From positions 5,208,001 to 5,272,000 of the forward strand of contig NW_027478168.1 of assembly GCF_051020975.1 (NCBI RefSeq): DNA of 64,000 bases. Direction: 5' to 3'. Position numbers and translations under genes: made by a program. Positions 36,009-49,854 of this stretch are shown here, in pieces. The notes below the pieces were generated by a model. It worked only from the letters and a program-made list of their open reading frames with translations, made no database searches and had not been told where the DNA came from. The DNA comes from Osmia lignaria lignaria (taxonomy: Eukaryota; Arthropoda; Insecta; Hymenoptera; Megachilidae). Numbering within the stretch: the stretch's first letter is position 1; every line of letters begins with the position of its first letter.

Positions 36009-39000
36009 TTGCAGATTTATCTCAAGGGAAGGGGCCTGACGGACATATTTCGAGATATTTCTTCTTCTTGTTGTTCTTCTTCTGCACAGCTAAGCTGGAA
36101 GTGGCATTTGCAGCTCGCACTAGTGCAGAGTTATCTCAAAGAAAGGGGCCACGGTGTTTCTGTATCTCTATTATGTTGGTGCGGCTTCGGAACTTTTAAA
36201 TATCTCGATATATCTCGAAAACTACACTTCTGATCAAAAAATATCGTAGAACATAAATTGTAGGAAACTTAATTCTCTACAAAAAAGGTCTCTTAACATT
36301 TTGCCATAGCTCGCTTCGTTTCCGAGATATTTGCAGATTTATCTCAAGGGAAGGGGCCTGACGGACATATTTCGAGATATTTCTTCTTCTTGTTGTTCTT
36401 CTTCTGCACAGCTAAGCTGGAAGTGGCATTTGCGGCTCGCACTAGTGCAGAGTTATCTCAAAGAAAGGGGCCACGGTGTTTCTGTATCTCTATTATGTTG
36501 GTGCGGCTTCGGAACTTTTAAATATCTCGATATATCTCGAAAACTACGCATCTGATCAAAAAATATCATAGAAGATAAAAAGTAGGAAACTTAATTCTCT
36601 ACAAAAAAGGTCTCTTAACATTTCGCCATAGCTCGCTTCGTTTCCGAGATATTTGCAGATATATCTCAAGGGAAGGGGCCTGACGGACATATTTCGAGAT
36701 ATTTCTTCTTCTTGTTGTTCTTCTTCTGCACAGCTAAGCTGGAAGTGGCATTTGCGGCTCGCACTAGTGCACAGTTATCTCAAAGAAAGGGGCCACGGTG
36801 TTTTTGTATCTCTATTATGTTGGTGCGTCTTCGGAACTTTTAAATATCTCGATATATCTCGAAAACTACGCTTCTGATCAAAAAATATCATAGAACATAA
36901 ATTGTAGGAAACATAATTCTCTACAAAAAACGTCTCTTAACATTTTGCCATAGCTCGCTTCGTTTCCGAGATATTTGCAGATTTATCTCAAGGGAAGGGG
37001 CCTGACGGACATATTTCGAGATATTTCTTCTTCTTGTTGTTCTTCTTCTGCACAGCTAAGCTGGAAGTGGCATTTGCAGCTCGCACTAGTGCAGAGTTAT
37101 CTCATCGAAATGGGCCACGGTGTTTCTGTATCTCTATTATGTTGGTGCGGCTTCGGAACTTTTAAATATCTCGATATATCTCGAAAACTACGCTTCTGAT
37201 CAAAAAATATCATAGAACGTAAATTGTAGCAAACATTATTCTCTACAAAAAAGGTCTCTTAACGTTTTGCCATAGCTCGCTTCGTTTCCGAGATATTTGC
37301 AGATTCATCTCAAGGGAAGGGGTCTGACGGACATATTTCGAGATATTTCTTCTTCTTGTTGTTCTTCTTCTGCACAGCTAAGCTCGAAGCGGCATTTGCA
37401 GCTCGCAATAGTGCAGAGTTATCTCAAAGAAAGAGGCCACGGTGTTTCTGTACCTCTATTATGTTGGTGCGGCTTCGGAACTTTTAAATATCTTGATATA
37501 TCTCGAGAACTACGCATCTGATCAAAAAATATCATACTACATAAAAAGTAGGAAACTTAATTCTCTACAAGAAAGGTCTCTAAACATTTTGCCATAGCTC
37601 GCTTCGTTTCCGAGATATTTGCAGATTTATCTCAAGGGAAGGGGCCTGACGGACATATTTCGAGATATTTCTTCTTCTTGTTGTTCTTCTTCTGCACAGC
37701 TAAGCTGGAAGTGGCATTTGCAGCTCGCAATAGTGCAGAGTTATCTCAAAGAGAGGAGCCACGGTGTTTCTGTATCTCTATTATGTTGGTGCGGCTTCGG
37801 AACTTTTAAATATCTTGATATATCTCGAGAACTACGCATCTGATCAAAAAATATCATAGAAGATAAAAAGTAGGAAACTTAATTCTCTACAAAAAAGGTC
37901 TCTTAACATATCGCCATAGCTCGCTTCGTTTCCGAGATATTTGCAGATATATCTCAAGGGAAGGGGCCTGACGGACATATTTCGAGATATTTCTTCTTCT
38001 TGTTGTTCTTCTTCTGCACAGCTAAGCTGGAAGTGGCATTTGCGGCTCGCACTAGTGCACAGTTATCTCAAAGAAAGGGGCCACGGTGTTTCTGTATCTC
38101 TATTATGTTGGTGCGTCTTCGGAACTTTTAAATATCTCGATATATCTCGAAAACTACGCTTCTGATCAAAAAATATCATAGAACATAAATTGTAGGAAAC
38201 ATAATTCTCTACAAAAAACGTCTCTTAACATTTTGCCATAGCTCGCTTCGTTTCCGAGATATTTGCAGATTTATCTCAAGGGAAGGGGCCTGACGGACAT
38301 ATTTCGAGATATTTCTTCTTCTTGTTGTTCTTCTTCTGCACAGCTAAGCTGGAAGTGGCATTTGCAGCTCGCACTAGTGCAGAGTTATCTCATCGAAATG
38401 GGCCACGGTGTTTCTGTATCTCTATTATGTTGGTGCGGCTTCGGAACTTTTAAATATCTCGATATATCTCGAAAACTACGCTTCTGATCAAAAAATATCG
38501 TAGAACATAAATTGTAGGAAACATAATTCTCTACAAAAAAGGTCTCTTAACATTTTGCGATAGCTCGCTTCGTTTCCGAGATATTTGCAGATTTATCTCA
38601 AGGGAAGGGGCCTGACGGACATATTTCGAGATATTTCTTCTTCTTGTTGTTCTTCTTCTGCACAGCTAAGCTGGAAGTGGCATTTGCGGCTCGCACTAGT
38701 GCAGAGTTATCTCAAAGAAAGGGGCCACGGTGTTTCTGTATCCCTATTATGTTGGTGCGGCTTCGGAACTTTTAAATATCTTGATATATCTCGAGAACTA
38801 CGCATCTGATCAAAAAATATCATAGAACATAAAAAGTAGGAAACTTAATTCTCTACAAAAAAGGTCTCTTAACATTTTGCCATAGCTCGCTTCGTTTCCG
38901 AGATATTTGCAGATTTATCTCAAGGGAAGGGGCCTGACGGACATATTTCGAGATATTTCTTCTTCTTGTTGTTCTTCTTCTGCACAGCTAAGCTGGAAGT

Positions 39001-39550
39001 GGCATTTGCGGCTCGCACTAGTGCAGAGTTATCTCAAAGAAAGGGGCCACGGTGTTTCTGTATCTCTATTATGTTGGTGCGGCTTCGGAACTTTTAAATA
39101 TCTCGATATATCTCGAAAACTACGCTTCTGATCAAAAAATATCATAGAACATAAATTGTAGGAAACATAATTCTCTACAAAAAAGGTCTCTTAACATTTT
39201 ACCATAGCTCGCTTCGTTTCCGAGATATTTGCAGATATATCTCAAGGGAAGGGGCCTGACGGACATATTTCGAGATATTTCTTCTTCTTGTTGTTCTTCT
39301 TCTGCACAGCTAAGCTGGAAGTGGCATTTGCGGCTCGCACTGGTGCACAGTTATCTCAAAGAAAGGGGCCACGGTGTTTCTGTATCTCTATTATGTTGGT
39401 GCGTCTTCGGAACTTTTAAATATCTCGATATATCTCGAAAACTACGCTTCTGATCAAAAAATATCATAGAACATAAATTGTAGGAAACATAATTCTCTAC
39501 AAAAAAGGTCTGTTAACATTTTGCCATAGCTCGCTTCGTTTCCGAGATAT
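36009..39550 (+). repeat. Eleven monomers, mosaic region with a 4-monomer echo
   Basis: Monomers run from 36009 to 39229. The pair 36653/36975 (TGCGTCTTCGG, then CTCATCGAAATGGGCC) recurs four monomers later at 37941/38263. The trio 38585, 38907 and 39229 carries ATTTTGCGATAG, GTATCCCTATT, ATTTTACCATAG and CACTGGTGCACAG. The same trio reappears 39 monomers to the right at 51143, 51465 and 51787. 36009 has a private AACTACACTTC and ATCGTAGAAC. Confidence 0.87.
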
Positions 39551-42500
39551 TTGCAGATTCAGCTCAAAGGAACTGGCCCGACGGACATATTTCGAGATAT
39601 TTCTTGTTCTTGTTGTTCTTCCTCTGCACAGCTAAGTTGGAAGTGGCATGTGCAGCTCGCAATAGTGCAGAGTTATCTCAAAGAAAGGGGCCACGGTGTT
39701 TCTGTATCTCTATTATGTTGGTGCGGCTTCGGAACTTTTAAATATCTTGATATATCTCGAGAACTACGCATCTGATCAAAAAATATCATAGAACATAAAA
39801 AGTAGGAAACTCAATTCTCTATAAAAAAGGTCTCTTAACATTTTGCCATAGCTCGCTTCGTTTCCGAGATATTTGCATATTTATCTCAAGGGAAGGGGCC
39901 TGACGGACATATTTCGAGATATTTCTTCTTCTTGTCGTTCTTCTTCTGCACAGCTGAGCTGGAAGTGGCATTTGCGGCTCGCAATAGTGCAGAGTTATCT
40001 CAAAGAAAGGGGCCACGGTGTTTCTGTATCTCTATTATGTTGGTGCGGCTTCGGAGCTTTTAAATATCTCGATATATCTCGAAAACTACGCTTCTGATCA
40101 AAAAATATCATAGAGCGTAAATTGTAGGAAATATTATTCTCTACAAAAAAGGTCTCTTAACGTTTTGCCATAGCTCGCTTCGTTTCCGAGATATTTGCAG
40201 ATTCATCTCAAGGGAAGGGGTCTGACGGACATATTTCGAGATATTTCTTCTTCTTGTTGTTCTTCTTCTGCACAGCTAAGCTCGAAGTGGCATTTGCAGC
40301 TCGCAATAGTGCAGAGTTATCTCAAAGAAAGAGGCCACGGTGTTTCTGTACCTCTATTATGTTGGTGCAGCTTCGGAACTTTTAAATATCTTGATATATC
40401 TCGAGAACTACGCATCTGATCAAAAAATATCATCGAACATAAAAAGTAGGAAACTTAATTCTCTACAAAAAAGGTCTCTTAACATTTTGCCATAGCTCGC
40501 TTCGTTTCCGAGATATTTGCACATTTATCTCAAGGGAAGTGGCCTGACGGACATATTTCGAGATATTTCTTCTTCTTGTTGTTCTTCTTCTGCACAGCTA
40601 AGCTGGAAGTGGCATTTGCGGCTCGCACTGGTGCACAGTTATCTCAAAGAAAGGGGCCACGGTGTTTCTGTATCTCTATTATGTTGGTGCGTCTTCGGAA
40701 CTTTTAAATATCTCGATATATCTCGAAAACTACGCTTCTGATCAAAAAATATCATAGAACATAAATTGTAGGAAACATAATTCTCTACAAAAAAGGTCTC
40801 TTAACATTTTGCCATAGCTCGCTTCGTTTCCGAGATATTTGCAGATTTATCTCAAGGGAAGGGGCCTGACGGACATATTTCGAGATATTTCTTCTTCTTG
40901 TTGTTCTTCTTCTGCACAGCTAAGCTGGAAGTGGCATTTGCAGCTCGCACTAGTGCAGAGTTATCTCAAAGAAAGGGGCCACGGTGTTTCTGTATCTCTA
41001 TTATGTTGGTGCGGCTTCGGAACTTTTAAATATCTCGATATATCTCGAAAACTACGCTTCTGATCAAAAAATATCATAGAACATAAAAAGTAGGAAACTT
41101 AATTCTCTACAAAAAAGGTCTCTTAACATTTTGCCATAGCTCGCTTCGTTTCCGAGATATTTGCAGATTTATCTCAAGGGAAGGGGCCTGACGGACGTAT
41201 TTCGAGATATTTCTTCTTCTTGTTGTTCTTCTTCTGCACAGCTGAGCTGGAAGTGGCATTTGCAGGTCGCAATAGTGAAGAGTTATCTCAAAGAAAGGGG
41301 CCACGGTGTTTCTGTATCTCTATTATGTTGGTGCGGCTTCGGAACTTTTAAATATCTCGATATATCTCGAAAACTACGCTTCTGATCAAAAAATATCATA
41401 GAACGTAAATTGTAGGAAACATTATTCTCTACAAAAAAGGTCTCTTAACATTTTGCCATAGCTCGCTTCGTTTCCGAGATATTTGCAGATTCATCTCAAG
41501 GGAAGGGGTCTGACGGACATATTTCGAGATATTTCTTCTTCTTGTTGTTCTTCTTCTGCACAGCTAAGCTCGAAGCGGCATTTGCAGCTCGCAATAGTGC
41601 AGAGTTATCTCAAAGAAAGAGGCCACGGTGTTTCTGTATCTCTATTATGTTGGTGCGGTTTCGGAACTTTTAAATATCTTGATATATCTCGAGAACTACG
41701 CATCTGATCAAAAAATATCATAGAACATAAAAAGTAGGAAACTTAATTCTCTACAAAAAAGGTCTCTTAACATTTTGCCATAGCTCGCTTCGTTTCCGAG
41801 ATATTTGCAGATTTATCTCAAGGGAAGGGGCCTGACGGACGTATTTCGAGATATTTCTTCTTCTTGTTGTTCTTCTTCTGCACAGCAGAGCTGGAAGTGG
41901 CATTTGCAGGTCGCAATAGTGCAGAGTTATCTCAAAGAGAGGAGCCACGGTGTTTCTGTATCTCTATTATGTTGGTGCGGCTTCGGAACTTTTAAATATC
42001 TTGATATATCTCGAGAACTACGCATCTGATCAAAAAATATCATAGAAGATAAAAAGTAGGAAACTTAATTCTCTACAAAAAAGGTCTCTTAACATTTCGC
42101 CATAGCTCGCTTCGTTTCCGAGATATTTGCAGATATATCTCAAGGGAAGGGGCCTGACGGACATATTTCGAGATATTTCTTCTTCTTGTTGTTCTTCTTC
42201 TGCACAGCTAAGCTGGAAGTGGCATTTGCGGCTCGCACTAGTGCACAGTTATCTCAAAGAAAGGGGCCACGGTGTTTTTGTATCTCTATTATGTTGGTGC
42301 GTCTTCGGAACTTTTAAATATCTCGATATATCTCGAAAACTACGCTTCTGATCAAAAAATATCATAGAACATAAATTGTAGGAAACATAATTCTCTACAA
42401 AAAACGTCTCTTAACATTTTGCCATAGCTCGCTTCGTTTCCGAGATATTTGCAGATTTATCTCAAGGGAAGGGGCCTGACGGACATATTTCGAGATATTT

Positions 42501-45500
42501 CTTCTTCTTGTTGTTCTTCTTCTGCACAGCTAAGCTGGAAGTGGCATTTGCAGCTCGCACTAGTGCAGAGTTATCTCATCGAAATGGGCCACGGTGTTTC
42601 TGTATCTCTATTATGTTGGTTGGGCTTCGGAACTTTTAAATATCTCGATATATCTCGAAAACTACGCTTCTGATCAAAAAATATCATAGAACATAAATTG
42701 TAGGAAACATAATTCTCTACAAAAAAGGTCTCTTAACATTTTGCCATAGCTCGCTTCGTTTCCGAGATATTTGCAGATTCAGCTCAAAGGAACTGGCCTG
42801 ACGGACATATTTCGAGATATTTCTTGTTCTTGTTGTTCTTCCTCTGCACAGCTAAGTTGGAAGTGGCATGTGCAGCTCGCAATAGTGCAGAGTTATCTCA
42901 AAGAAAGGGGCCACGGTGTTTCTGTATCTCTATTATGTTGGTGCGGCTTCGGAACTTTTAAATATCTTGATATATCTCGAGAACTACGCATCTGATCAAA
43001 AAATATCATAGAACATAAAAAGTAGGAAACTCAATTCTCTATAAAAAAGGTCTCTTAACATTTTGCCATAGCTCGCTTCGTTTCCGAGATATTTGCATAT
43101 TTATCTCAAGGGAAGGGGCCTGACGGACATATTTCGAGATATTTCTTCTTCTTGTCGTTCTTCTTCTGCACAGCTGAGCTGGAAGTGGCATTTGCGGCTC
43201 GCAATAGTGCAGAGTTATCTCAAAGAAAGGGGCCACGGTGTTTCTGTATCTCTATTATGTTGGTGCGGCTTCGGAGCTTTTAAATATCTCGATATATCTC
43301 GAAAACTACGCTTCTGATCAAAAAATATCATAGAGCGTAAATTGTAGGAAATATTATTCTCTACAAAAAAGGTCTCTTAACGTTTTGCCATAGCTCGCTT
43401 CGTTTCCGAGATATTTGCAGATTCATCTCAAGGGAAGGGGTCTGACGGACATATTTCGAGATATTTCTTCTTCTTGTTGTTCTTCTTCTGCACAGCTAAG
43501 CTCGAAGTGGCATTTGCAGCTCGCAATAGTGCAGAGTTATCTCAAAGAAAGAGGCCACGGTGTTTCTGTACCTCTATTATGTTGGTGCAGCTTCGGAACT
43601 TTTAAATATCTTGATATATCTCGAGAACTACGCATCTGATCAAAAAATATCATCGAACATAAAAAGTAGGAAACTTAATTCTCTACAAAAAAGGTCTCTT
43701 AACATTTTGCCATAGCTCGCTTCGTTTCCGAGATATTTGCACATTTATCTCAAGGGAAGTGGCCTGACGGACATATTTCGAGATATTTCTTCTTCTTGTT
43801 GTTCTTCTTCTGCACAGCTAAGCTGGAAGTGGCATTTGCGGCTCGCACTGGTGCACAGTTATCTCAAAGAAAGGGGCCACGGTGTTTCTGTATCTCTATT
43901 ATGTTGGTGCGTCTTCGGAACTTTTAAATATCTCGATATATCTCGAAAACTACGCTTCTGATCAAAAAATATCATAGAACATAAATTGTAGGAAACATAA
44001 TTCTCTACAAAAAAGGTCTCTTAACATTTTGCCATAGCTCGCTTCGTTTCCGAGATATTTGCAGATTTATCTCAAGGGAAGGGGCCTGACGGACATATTT
44101 CGAGATATTTCTTCTTCTTGTTGTTCTTCTTCTGCACAGCTAAGCTGGAAGTGGCATTTGCAGCTCGCACTAGTGCAGAGTTATCTCAAAGAAAGGGGCC
44201 ACGGTGTTTCTGTATCTCTATTATGTTGGTGCGGCTTCGGAACTTTTAAATATCTCGATATATCTCGAAAACTACGCTTCTGATCAAAAAATATCATAGA
44301 ACATAAAAAGTAGGAAACTTAATTCTCTACAAAAAAGGTCTCTTAACATTTTGCCATAGCTCGCTTCGTTTCCGAGATATTTGCAGATTTATCTCAAGGG
44401 AAGGGGCCTGACGGACGTATTTCGAGATATTTCTTCTTCTTGTTGTTCTTCTTCTGCACAGCTGAGCTGGAAGTGGCATTTGCAGGTCGCAATAGTGAAG
44501 AGTTATCTCAAAGAAAGGGGCCACGGTGTTTCTGTATCTCTATTATGTTGGTGCGGCTTCGGAACTTTTAAATATCTCGATATATCTCGAAAACTACGCT
44601 TCTGATCAAAAAATATCATAGAACGTAAATTGTAGGAAACATTATTCTCTACAAAAAAGGTCTCTTAACATTTTGCCATAGCTCGCTTCGTTTCCGAGAT
44701 ATTTGCAGATTCATCTCAAGGGAAGGGGTCTGACGGACATATTTCGAGATATTTCTTCTTCTTGTTGTTCTTCTTCTGCACAGCTAAGCTCGAAGCGGCA
44801 TTTGCAGCTCGCAATAGTGCAGAGTTATCTCAAAGAAAGAGGCCACGGTGTTTCTGTATCTCTATTATGTTGGTGCGGTTTCGGAACTTTTAAATATCTT
44901 GATATATCTCGAGAACTACGCATCTGATCAAAAAATATCATAGAACATAAAAAGTAGGAAACTTAATTCTCTACAAAAAAGGTCTCTTAACATTTTGCCA
45001 TAGCTCGCTTCGTTTCCGAGATATTTGCAGATTTATCTCAAGGGAAGGGGCCTGACGGACGTATTTCGAGATATTTCTTCTTCTTGTTGTTCTTCTTCTG
45101 CACAGCTGAGCTGGAAGTGGCATTTGCAGGTCGCAATAGTGCAGAGTTATCTCAAAGAGAGGAGCCACGGTGTTTCTGTATCTCTATTATGTTGGTGCGG
45201 CTTCGGAACTTTTAAATATCTTGATATATCTCGAGAACTACGCATCTGATCAAAAAATATCATAGAAGATAAAAAGTAGGAAACTTAATTCCCTACAAAA
45301 AAGGTCTCTTAACATTTCGCCATAGCTCGCTTCGTTTCCGAGATATTTGCAGATATATCTCAAGGGAAGGGGCCTGACGGACATATTTCGAGATATTTCT
45401 TCTTCTTGTTGTTCTTCTTCTGCACAGCTAAGCTGGAAGTGGCATTTGCGGCTCGCACTAGTGCACAGTTATCTCAAAGAAAGGGGCCACGGTGTTTTTG

Positions 45501-45990
45501 TATCTCTATTATGTTGGTGCGTCTTCGGAACTTTTAAATATCTCGATATATCTCGAAAACTACGCTTCTGATCAAAAAATATCATAGAACATAAATTGTA
45601 GGAAACATAATTCTCTACAAAAAACGTCTCTTAACATTTTGCCATAGCTCGCTTCGTTTCCGAGATATTTGCAGATTTATCTCAAGGGAAGGGGCCTGAC
45701 GGACATATTTCGAGATATTTCTTCTTCTTGTTGTTCTTCTTCTGCACAGCTAAGCTGGAAGTGGCATTTGCAGCTCGCACTAGTGCAGAGTTATCTCATC
45801 GAAATGGGCCACGGTGTTTCTGTATCTCTATTATGTTGGTTGGGCTTCGGAACTTTTAAATATCTCGATATATCTCGAAAACTACGCTTCTGATCAAAAA
45901 ATATCATACAACATAAATTGTAGGAAACATAATTCTCTACAAAAAAGGTCTCTTAACATTTTGCCATAGCTCGCTTCGTTTCCGAGATAT
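39551..45990 (+). repeat. Higher-order repeat: 10-monomer unit (3220 bp) in two copies
   Basis: Monomers 39551-42449 match 42771-45669 one to one. Shared private variants are TTCTTGTTCTTG with GTGGCATGTGC (39551 and 42771), TTGTCGTTC (39873 and 43093), AATAGTGAAGAG (41161 and 44381), GTGTTTTTGTATC (42127 and 45347) and TTGGTTGGGCTTC (42449 and 45669). Differences noticed are few: GGCCCGACGG against GGCCTGACGG in the first monomer, CACAGCAGAGC at 41881 against CACAGCTGAGC, TTCCCTAC at about 45290, and CATACAAC at about 45906. This is one of the freshest large duplications in the window. Confidence 0.93.
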
Positions 45991-48566
45991 TTGCAGATTC
46001 AGCTCAAAGGAACTGGCCTGACGGACATATTTCGAGATATTTCTTCTTCTTGTTGTTCTTCCTCTGCACAGCTAAGTTGGAAGTGGCATTTGCAGCTCGC
46101 AATAGTGCAGAGTTATCTCAAAGAAAGGGGCCACGGTGTTTCTGTATCTCTATTATGTTGGTGCGGCTTCGGAACTTTTAAATATCTTGATATATCTCGA
46201 GAACTACGCATCTGATCAAAAAATATCATACAACATAAAAAGTAGGAAACTCAATTCTCTATAAAAAAGGTCTCTTAACATTTTGCCATAGCTCGCTTCG
46301 ATTCCGAGATATTTGCATATTTATCTCAAGGGAAGGGGCCTGACGGACATATTTCGAGATATTTCTTCTTCTTGTTGTTCTTCTTCTGCACAGCTGAGCT
46401 GGAAGTGGCATTTGCGGCTCGCAATAGTGCAGAGTTATCTCAAAGAAAGGGGCCACGGTGTTCCTGTATCTCTATTATGTTGGTGCGGCTTCGGAGCTTT
46501 TAAATATCTCGATATATCTCGAAAACTACGCTTCTGATCAAAAAATATCATAGAACGTAAATTGTAGGAAATATTATTCTCTACAAAAAAGGTCTCTTAA
46601 CGTTTTGCCATAGCTCGCTTCGTTTCCGAGATATTTGCAGATTCATCTCAAGGGAAGGGGTCTGACGGACATATTTCGAGATATTTCTTCTTCTTGTTGT
46701 TCTTCTTCTGCACAGCTAAGCTCGAAGTGGCATTTGCAGCTCGCAATAGTGCAGAGTTATCTCAAAGAAAGAGGCCACGGTGTTTCTGTACCTCTATTAT
46801 GTTGGTGCAGCTTCGGAACTTTTAAATATCTTGATATATCTCGAGAACTACGCATCTGATCAAAAAATATCATCGAACATAAAAAGTAGGAAACTTAATT
46901 CTCTACAAAAAAGGTCTCTTAACATTTTGCCATAGCTCGCTTCGTTTCCGAGATATTTGCACATTTATCTCAAGGGAAGTGGCCTGACGGACATATTTCG
47001 AGATATTTCTTCTTCTTGTTGTTCTTCTTCTGCACAGCTAAGCTGGAAGTGGCATTTGCGGCTCGCACTGGTGCACAGTTATCTCAAAGAAAGGGGCCAC
47101 GGTGTTTCTGTATCTCTATTATGTTGGTGCGTCTTCGGAACTTTTAAATATCTCGATATATCTCGAAAACTACGCTTCTGATCAAAAAATATCACAGAAC
47201 ATAAATTGTAGGAAACATAATTCTCTACAAAAAAGGTCTCTTAACATTTTGCCATAGCTCGCTTCGTTTCCGAGATATTTGCAGATTCAGCTCAAAGGAA
47301 CTGGCCTGACGGACATATTTCGAGATATTTCTTCTTCTTGTTGTTCTTCCTCTGCACAGCTAAGTTGGAAGTGGCATTTGCAGCTCGCAATAGTGCAGAG
47401 TTATCTCAAAGAAAGGGGCCACGGTGTTTCTGTATCTCTATTATGTTGGTGCGGCTTCGGAACTTTTAAATATCTTGATATATCTCGAGAACTACGCATC
47501 TGATCAAAAAATATCATAGAACATAAAAAGTAGGAAACTCAATTCTCTATAAAAAAGGTCTCTTAACATTTTGCCATAGCTCGCTTCGATTCCGAGATAT
47601 TTGCATATTTATCTCAAGGGAAGGGGCCTGACGGACATATTTCGAGATATTTCTTCTTCTTGTTGTTCTTCTTCTGCACAGCTGAGCTGGAAGTGGCATT
47701 TGCGGCTCGCAATAGTGCAGAGTTATCTCAAAGAAAGGGGCCACGGTGTTCCTGTATCTCTATTATGTTGGTGCGGCTTCGGAGCTTTTAAATATCTCGA
47801 TATATCTCGAAAACTACGCTTCTGATCAAAAAATATCATAGAACGTAAATTGTAGGAAATATTATTCTCTACAAAAAAGGTCTCTTAACGTTTTGCCATA
47901 GCTCGCTTCGTTTCCGAGATATTTGCAGATTCATCTCAAGGGAAGGGGTCTGACGGACATATTTCGAGATATTTCTTCTTCTTGTTGTTCTTCTTCTGCA
48001 CAGCTAAGCTCGAAGTGGCATTTGCAGCTCGCAATAGTGCAGAGTTATCTCAAAGAAAGAGGCCACGGTGTTTCTGTACCTCTATTATGTTGGTGCAGCT
48101 TCGGAACTTTTAAATATCTTGATATATCTCGAGAACTACGCATCTGATCAAAAAATATCATCGAACATAAAAAGTAGGAAACTTAATTCTCTACAAAAAA
48201 GGTCTCTTAACATTTTGCCATAGCTCGCTTCGTTTCCGAGATATTTGCACATTTATCTCAAGGGAAGTGGCCTGACGGACATATTTCGAGATATTTCTTC
48301 TTCTTGTTGTTCTTCTTCTGCACAGCTAAGCTGGAAGTGGCATTTGCGGCTCGCACTGGTGCACAGTTATCTCAAAGAAAGGGGCCACGGTGTTTCTGTA
48401 TCTCTATTATGTTGGTGCGTCTTCGGAACTTTTAAATATCTCGATATATCTCGAAAACTACGCTTCTGATCAAAAAATATCATAGAACATAAATTGTAGG
48501 AAACATAATTCTCTACAAAAAAGGTCTCTTAACATTTTGCCATAGCTCGCTTCGTTTCCGAGATAT
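45991..48566 (+). repeat. Higher-order repeat: 4-monomer unit (1288 bp) in two copies
   Basis: Monomers 45991, 46313, 46635 and 46957 recur at 47279, 47601, 47923 and 48245. Shared markers are GCTTCGATTCCGAG (before 46313 and 47601), GTGTTCCTGTATC, GTAGGAAATATTATTC, TTAACGTTTTGCC, and TTGCACATTTATC with CACTGGTGCACAG. Two private differences are CATACAACAT at about 46227 and TCACAGAAC at about 47193. The same four subtypes also open the 10-monomer unit to the left, so this block extends that series. Confidence 0.92.
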
Positions 48567-49854
48567 TTGCAGATTTATCTCAAGGGAAGGGGCCTGACGG
48601 ACATATTTCGAGATATTTCTTCTTCTTGTTGTTCTTCTTCTGCACAGCTAAGCTGGAAGTGGCATTTGCAGCTCGCACTAGTGCAGAGTTATCTCAAAGA
48701 AAGGGGCCACGGTGTTTCTGTATCTCTATTATGTTGGTGCGGCTTCGGAACTTTTAAATATCTCGATATATCTCGAAAACTACGCTTCTGATCAAAAAAT
48801 ATCATAGAACATAAAAAGTAGGAAACTTAATTCTCTACAAAAAAGGTCTCTTAACATTTTGCCATAGCTCGCTTCGTTTCCGAGATATTTGCAGATTTAT
48901 CTCAAGGGAAGGGGCCTGACGGACGTATTTCGAGATATTTCTTCTTCTTGTTGTTCTTCTTCTGCACAGCTGAGCTGGAAGTGGCATTTGCAGGTCGCAA
49001 TAGTGCAGAGTTATCTCAAAGAAAGGGGCCACGGTGTTTCTGTACCTCTATTATGTTGGTGCAGCTTCGGAACTTTTAAATATCTTGATATATCTCGAGA
49101 ACTACGCATCTGATCAAAAAATATCATCGAACATAAAAAGTAGGAAACTTAATTCTCTACAAAAAAGGTCTCTTAACATTTTGCCATAGCTCGCTTCGTT
49201 TCCGAGATATTTGCACATTTATCTCAAGGGAAGTGGCCTGACGGACATATTTCGAGATATTTCTTCTTCTTGTTGTTCTTCTTCTGCACAGCTAAGCTGG
49301 AAGTGGCATTTGCGGCTCGCACTGGTGCACAGTTATCTCAAAGAAAGGGGCCACGGTGTTTCTGTATCTCTATTATGTTGGTGCGTCTTCGGAACTTTTA
49401 AATATCTCGATATATCTCGAAAACTACGCTTCTGATCAAAAAATATCATAGAACATAAATTGTAGGAAACATAATTCTCTACAAAAAAGGTCTCTTAACA
49501 TTTTGCCATAGCTCGCTTCGTTTCCGAGATATTTGCAGATTTATCTCAAGGGAAGGGGCCTGACGGACATATTTCGAGATATTTCTTCTTCTTGTTGTTC
49601 TTCTTCTGCACAGCTAAGCTGGAAGTGGCATTTGCAGCTCGCACTAGTGCAGAGTTATCTCAAAGAGAGGAGCCACGGTGTTTCTGTATCTCTATTATGT
49701 TGGTGCGGCTTCGGAACTTTTAAATATCTTGATATCTCTCGAGAACTACGCATCTGATCAAAAAATATCATAGAAGATAAAAAGTAGGAAACTTAATTCT
49801 CTACAAAAAAGGTCTCTTAACATTTCGCCATAGCTCGCTTCGTTTCCGAGATAT
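48245..49854 (+). repeat. Partial 3-monomer duplication (966 bp)
   Basis: The monomer at 48245 (TTGCACATTTATC, CACTGGTGCACAG, TGCGTCTTCGG) recurs at 49211. The next one (48567) recurs in its 5' half at 49533. The intervening 48889 is a chimera. 49533 is also composite: its 5' half has the GCTCGCACTAGTGC type, and its 3' half has the AAAGAGAGGAGCC type with a private GATATCTCTCGAG. Confidence 0.82.
48889..49210 (+). repeat. Chimeric satellite monomer with a tightly mapped switch point
   Basis: The 5' part has GACGTATTTCG, CTGAGCTGG, GCAGGTCGCA and AAAGGGGCC, as at 44381. From GTACCTCT onward (TGCAGCTTCGG, ATCATCGAACAT) it matches the subtype that normally follows, as at 47923. The switch lies between about 49026 and 49045. 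The fusion removed one monomer length relative to the usual ordered pair of subtypes. Confidence 0.85.
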
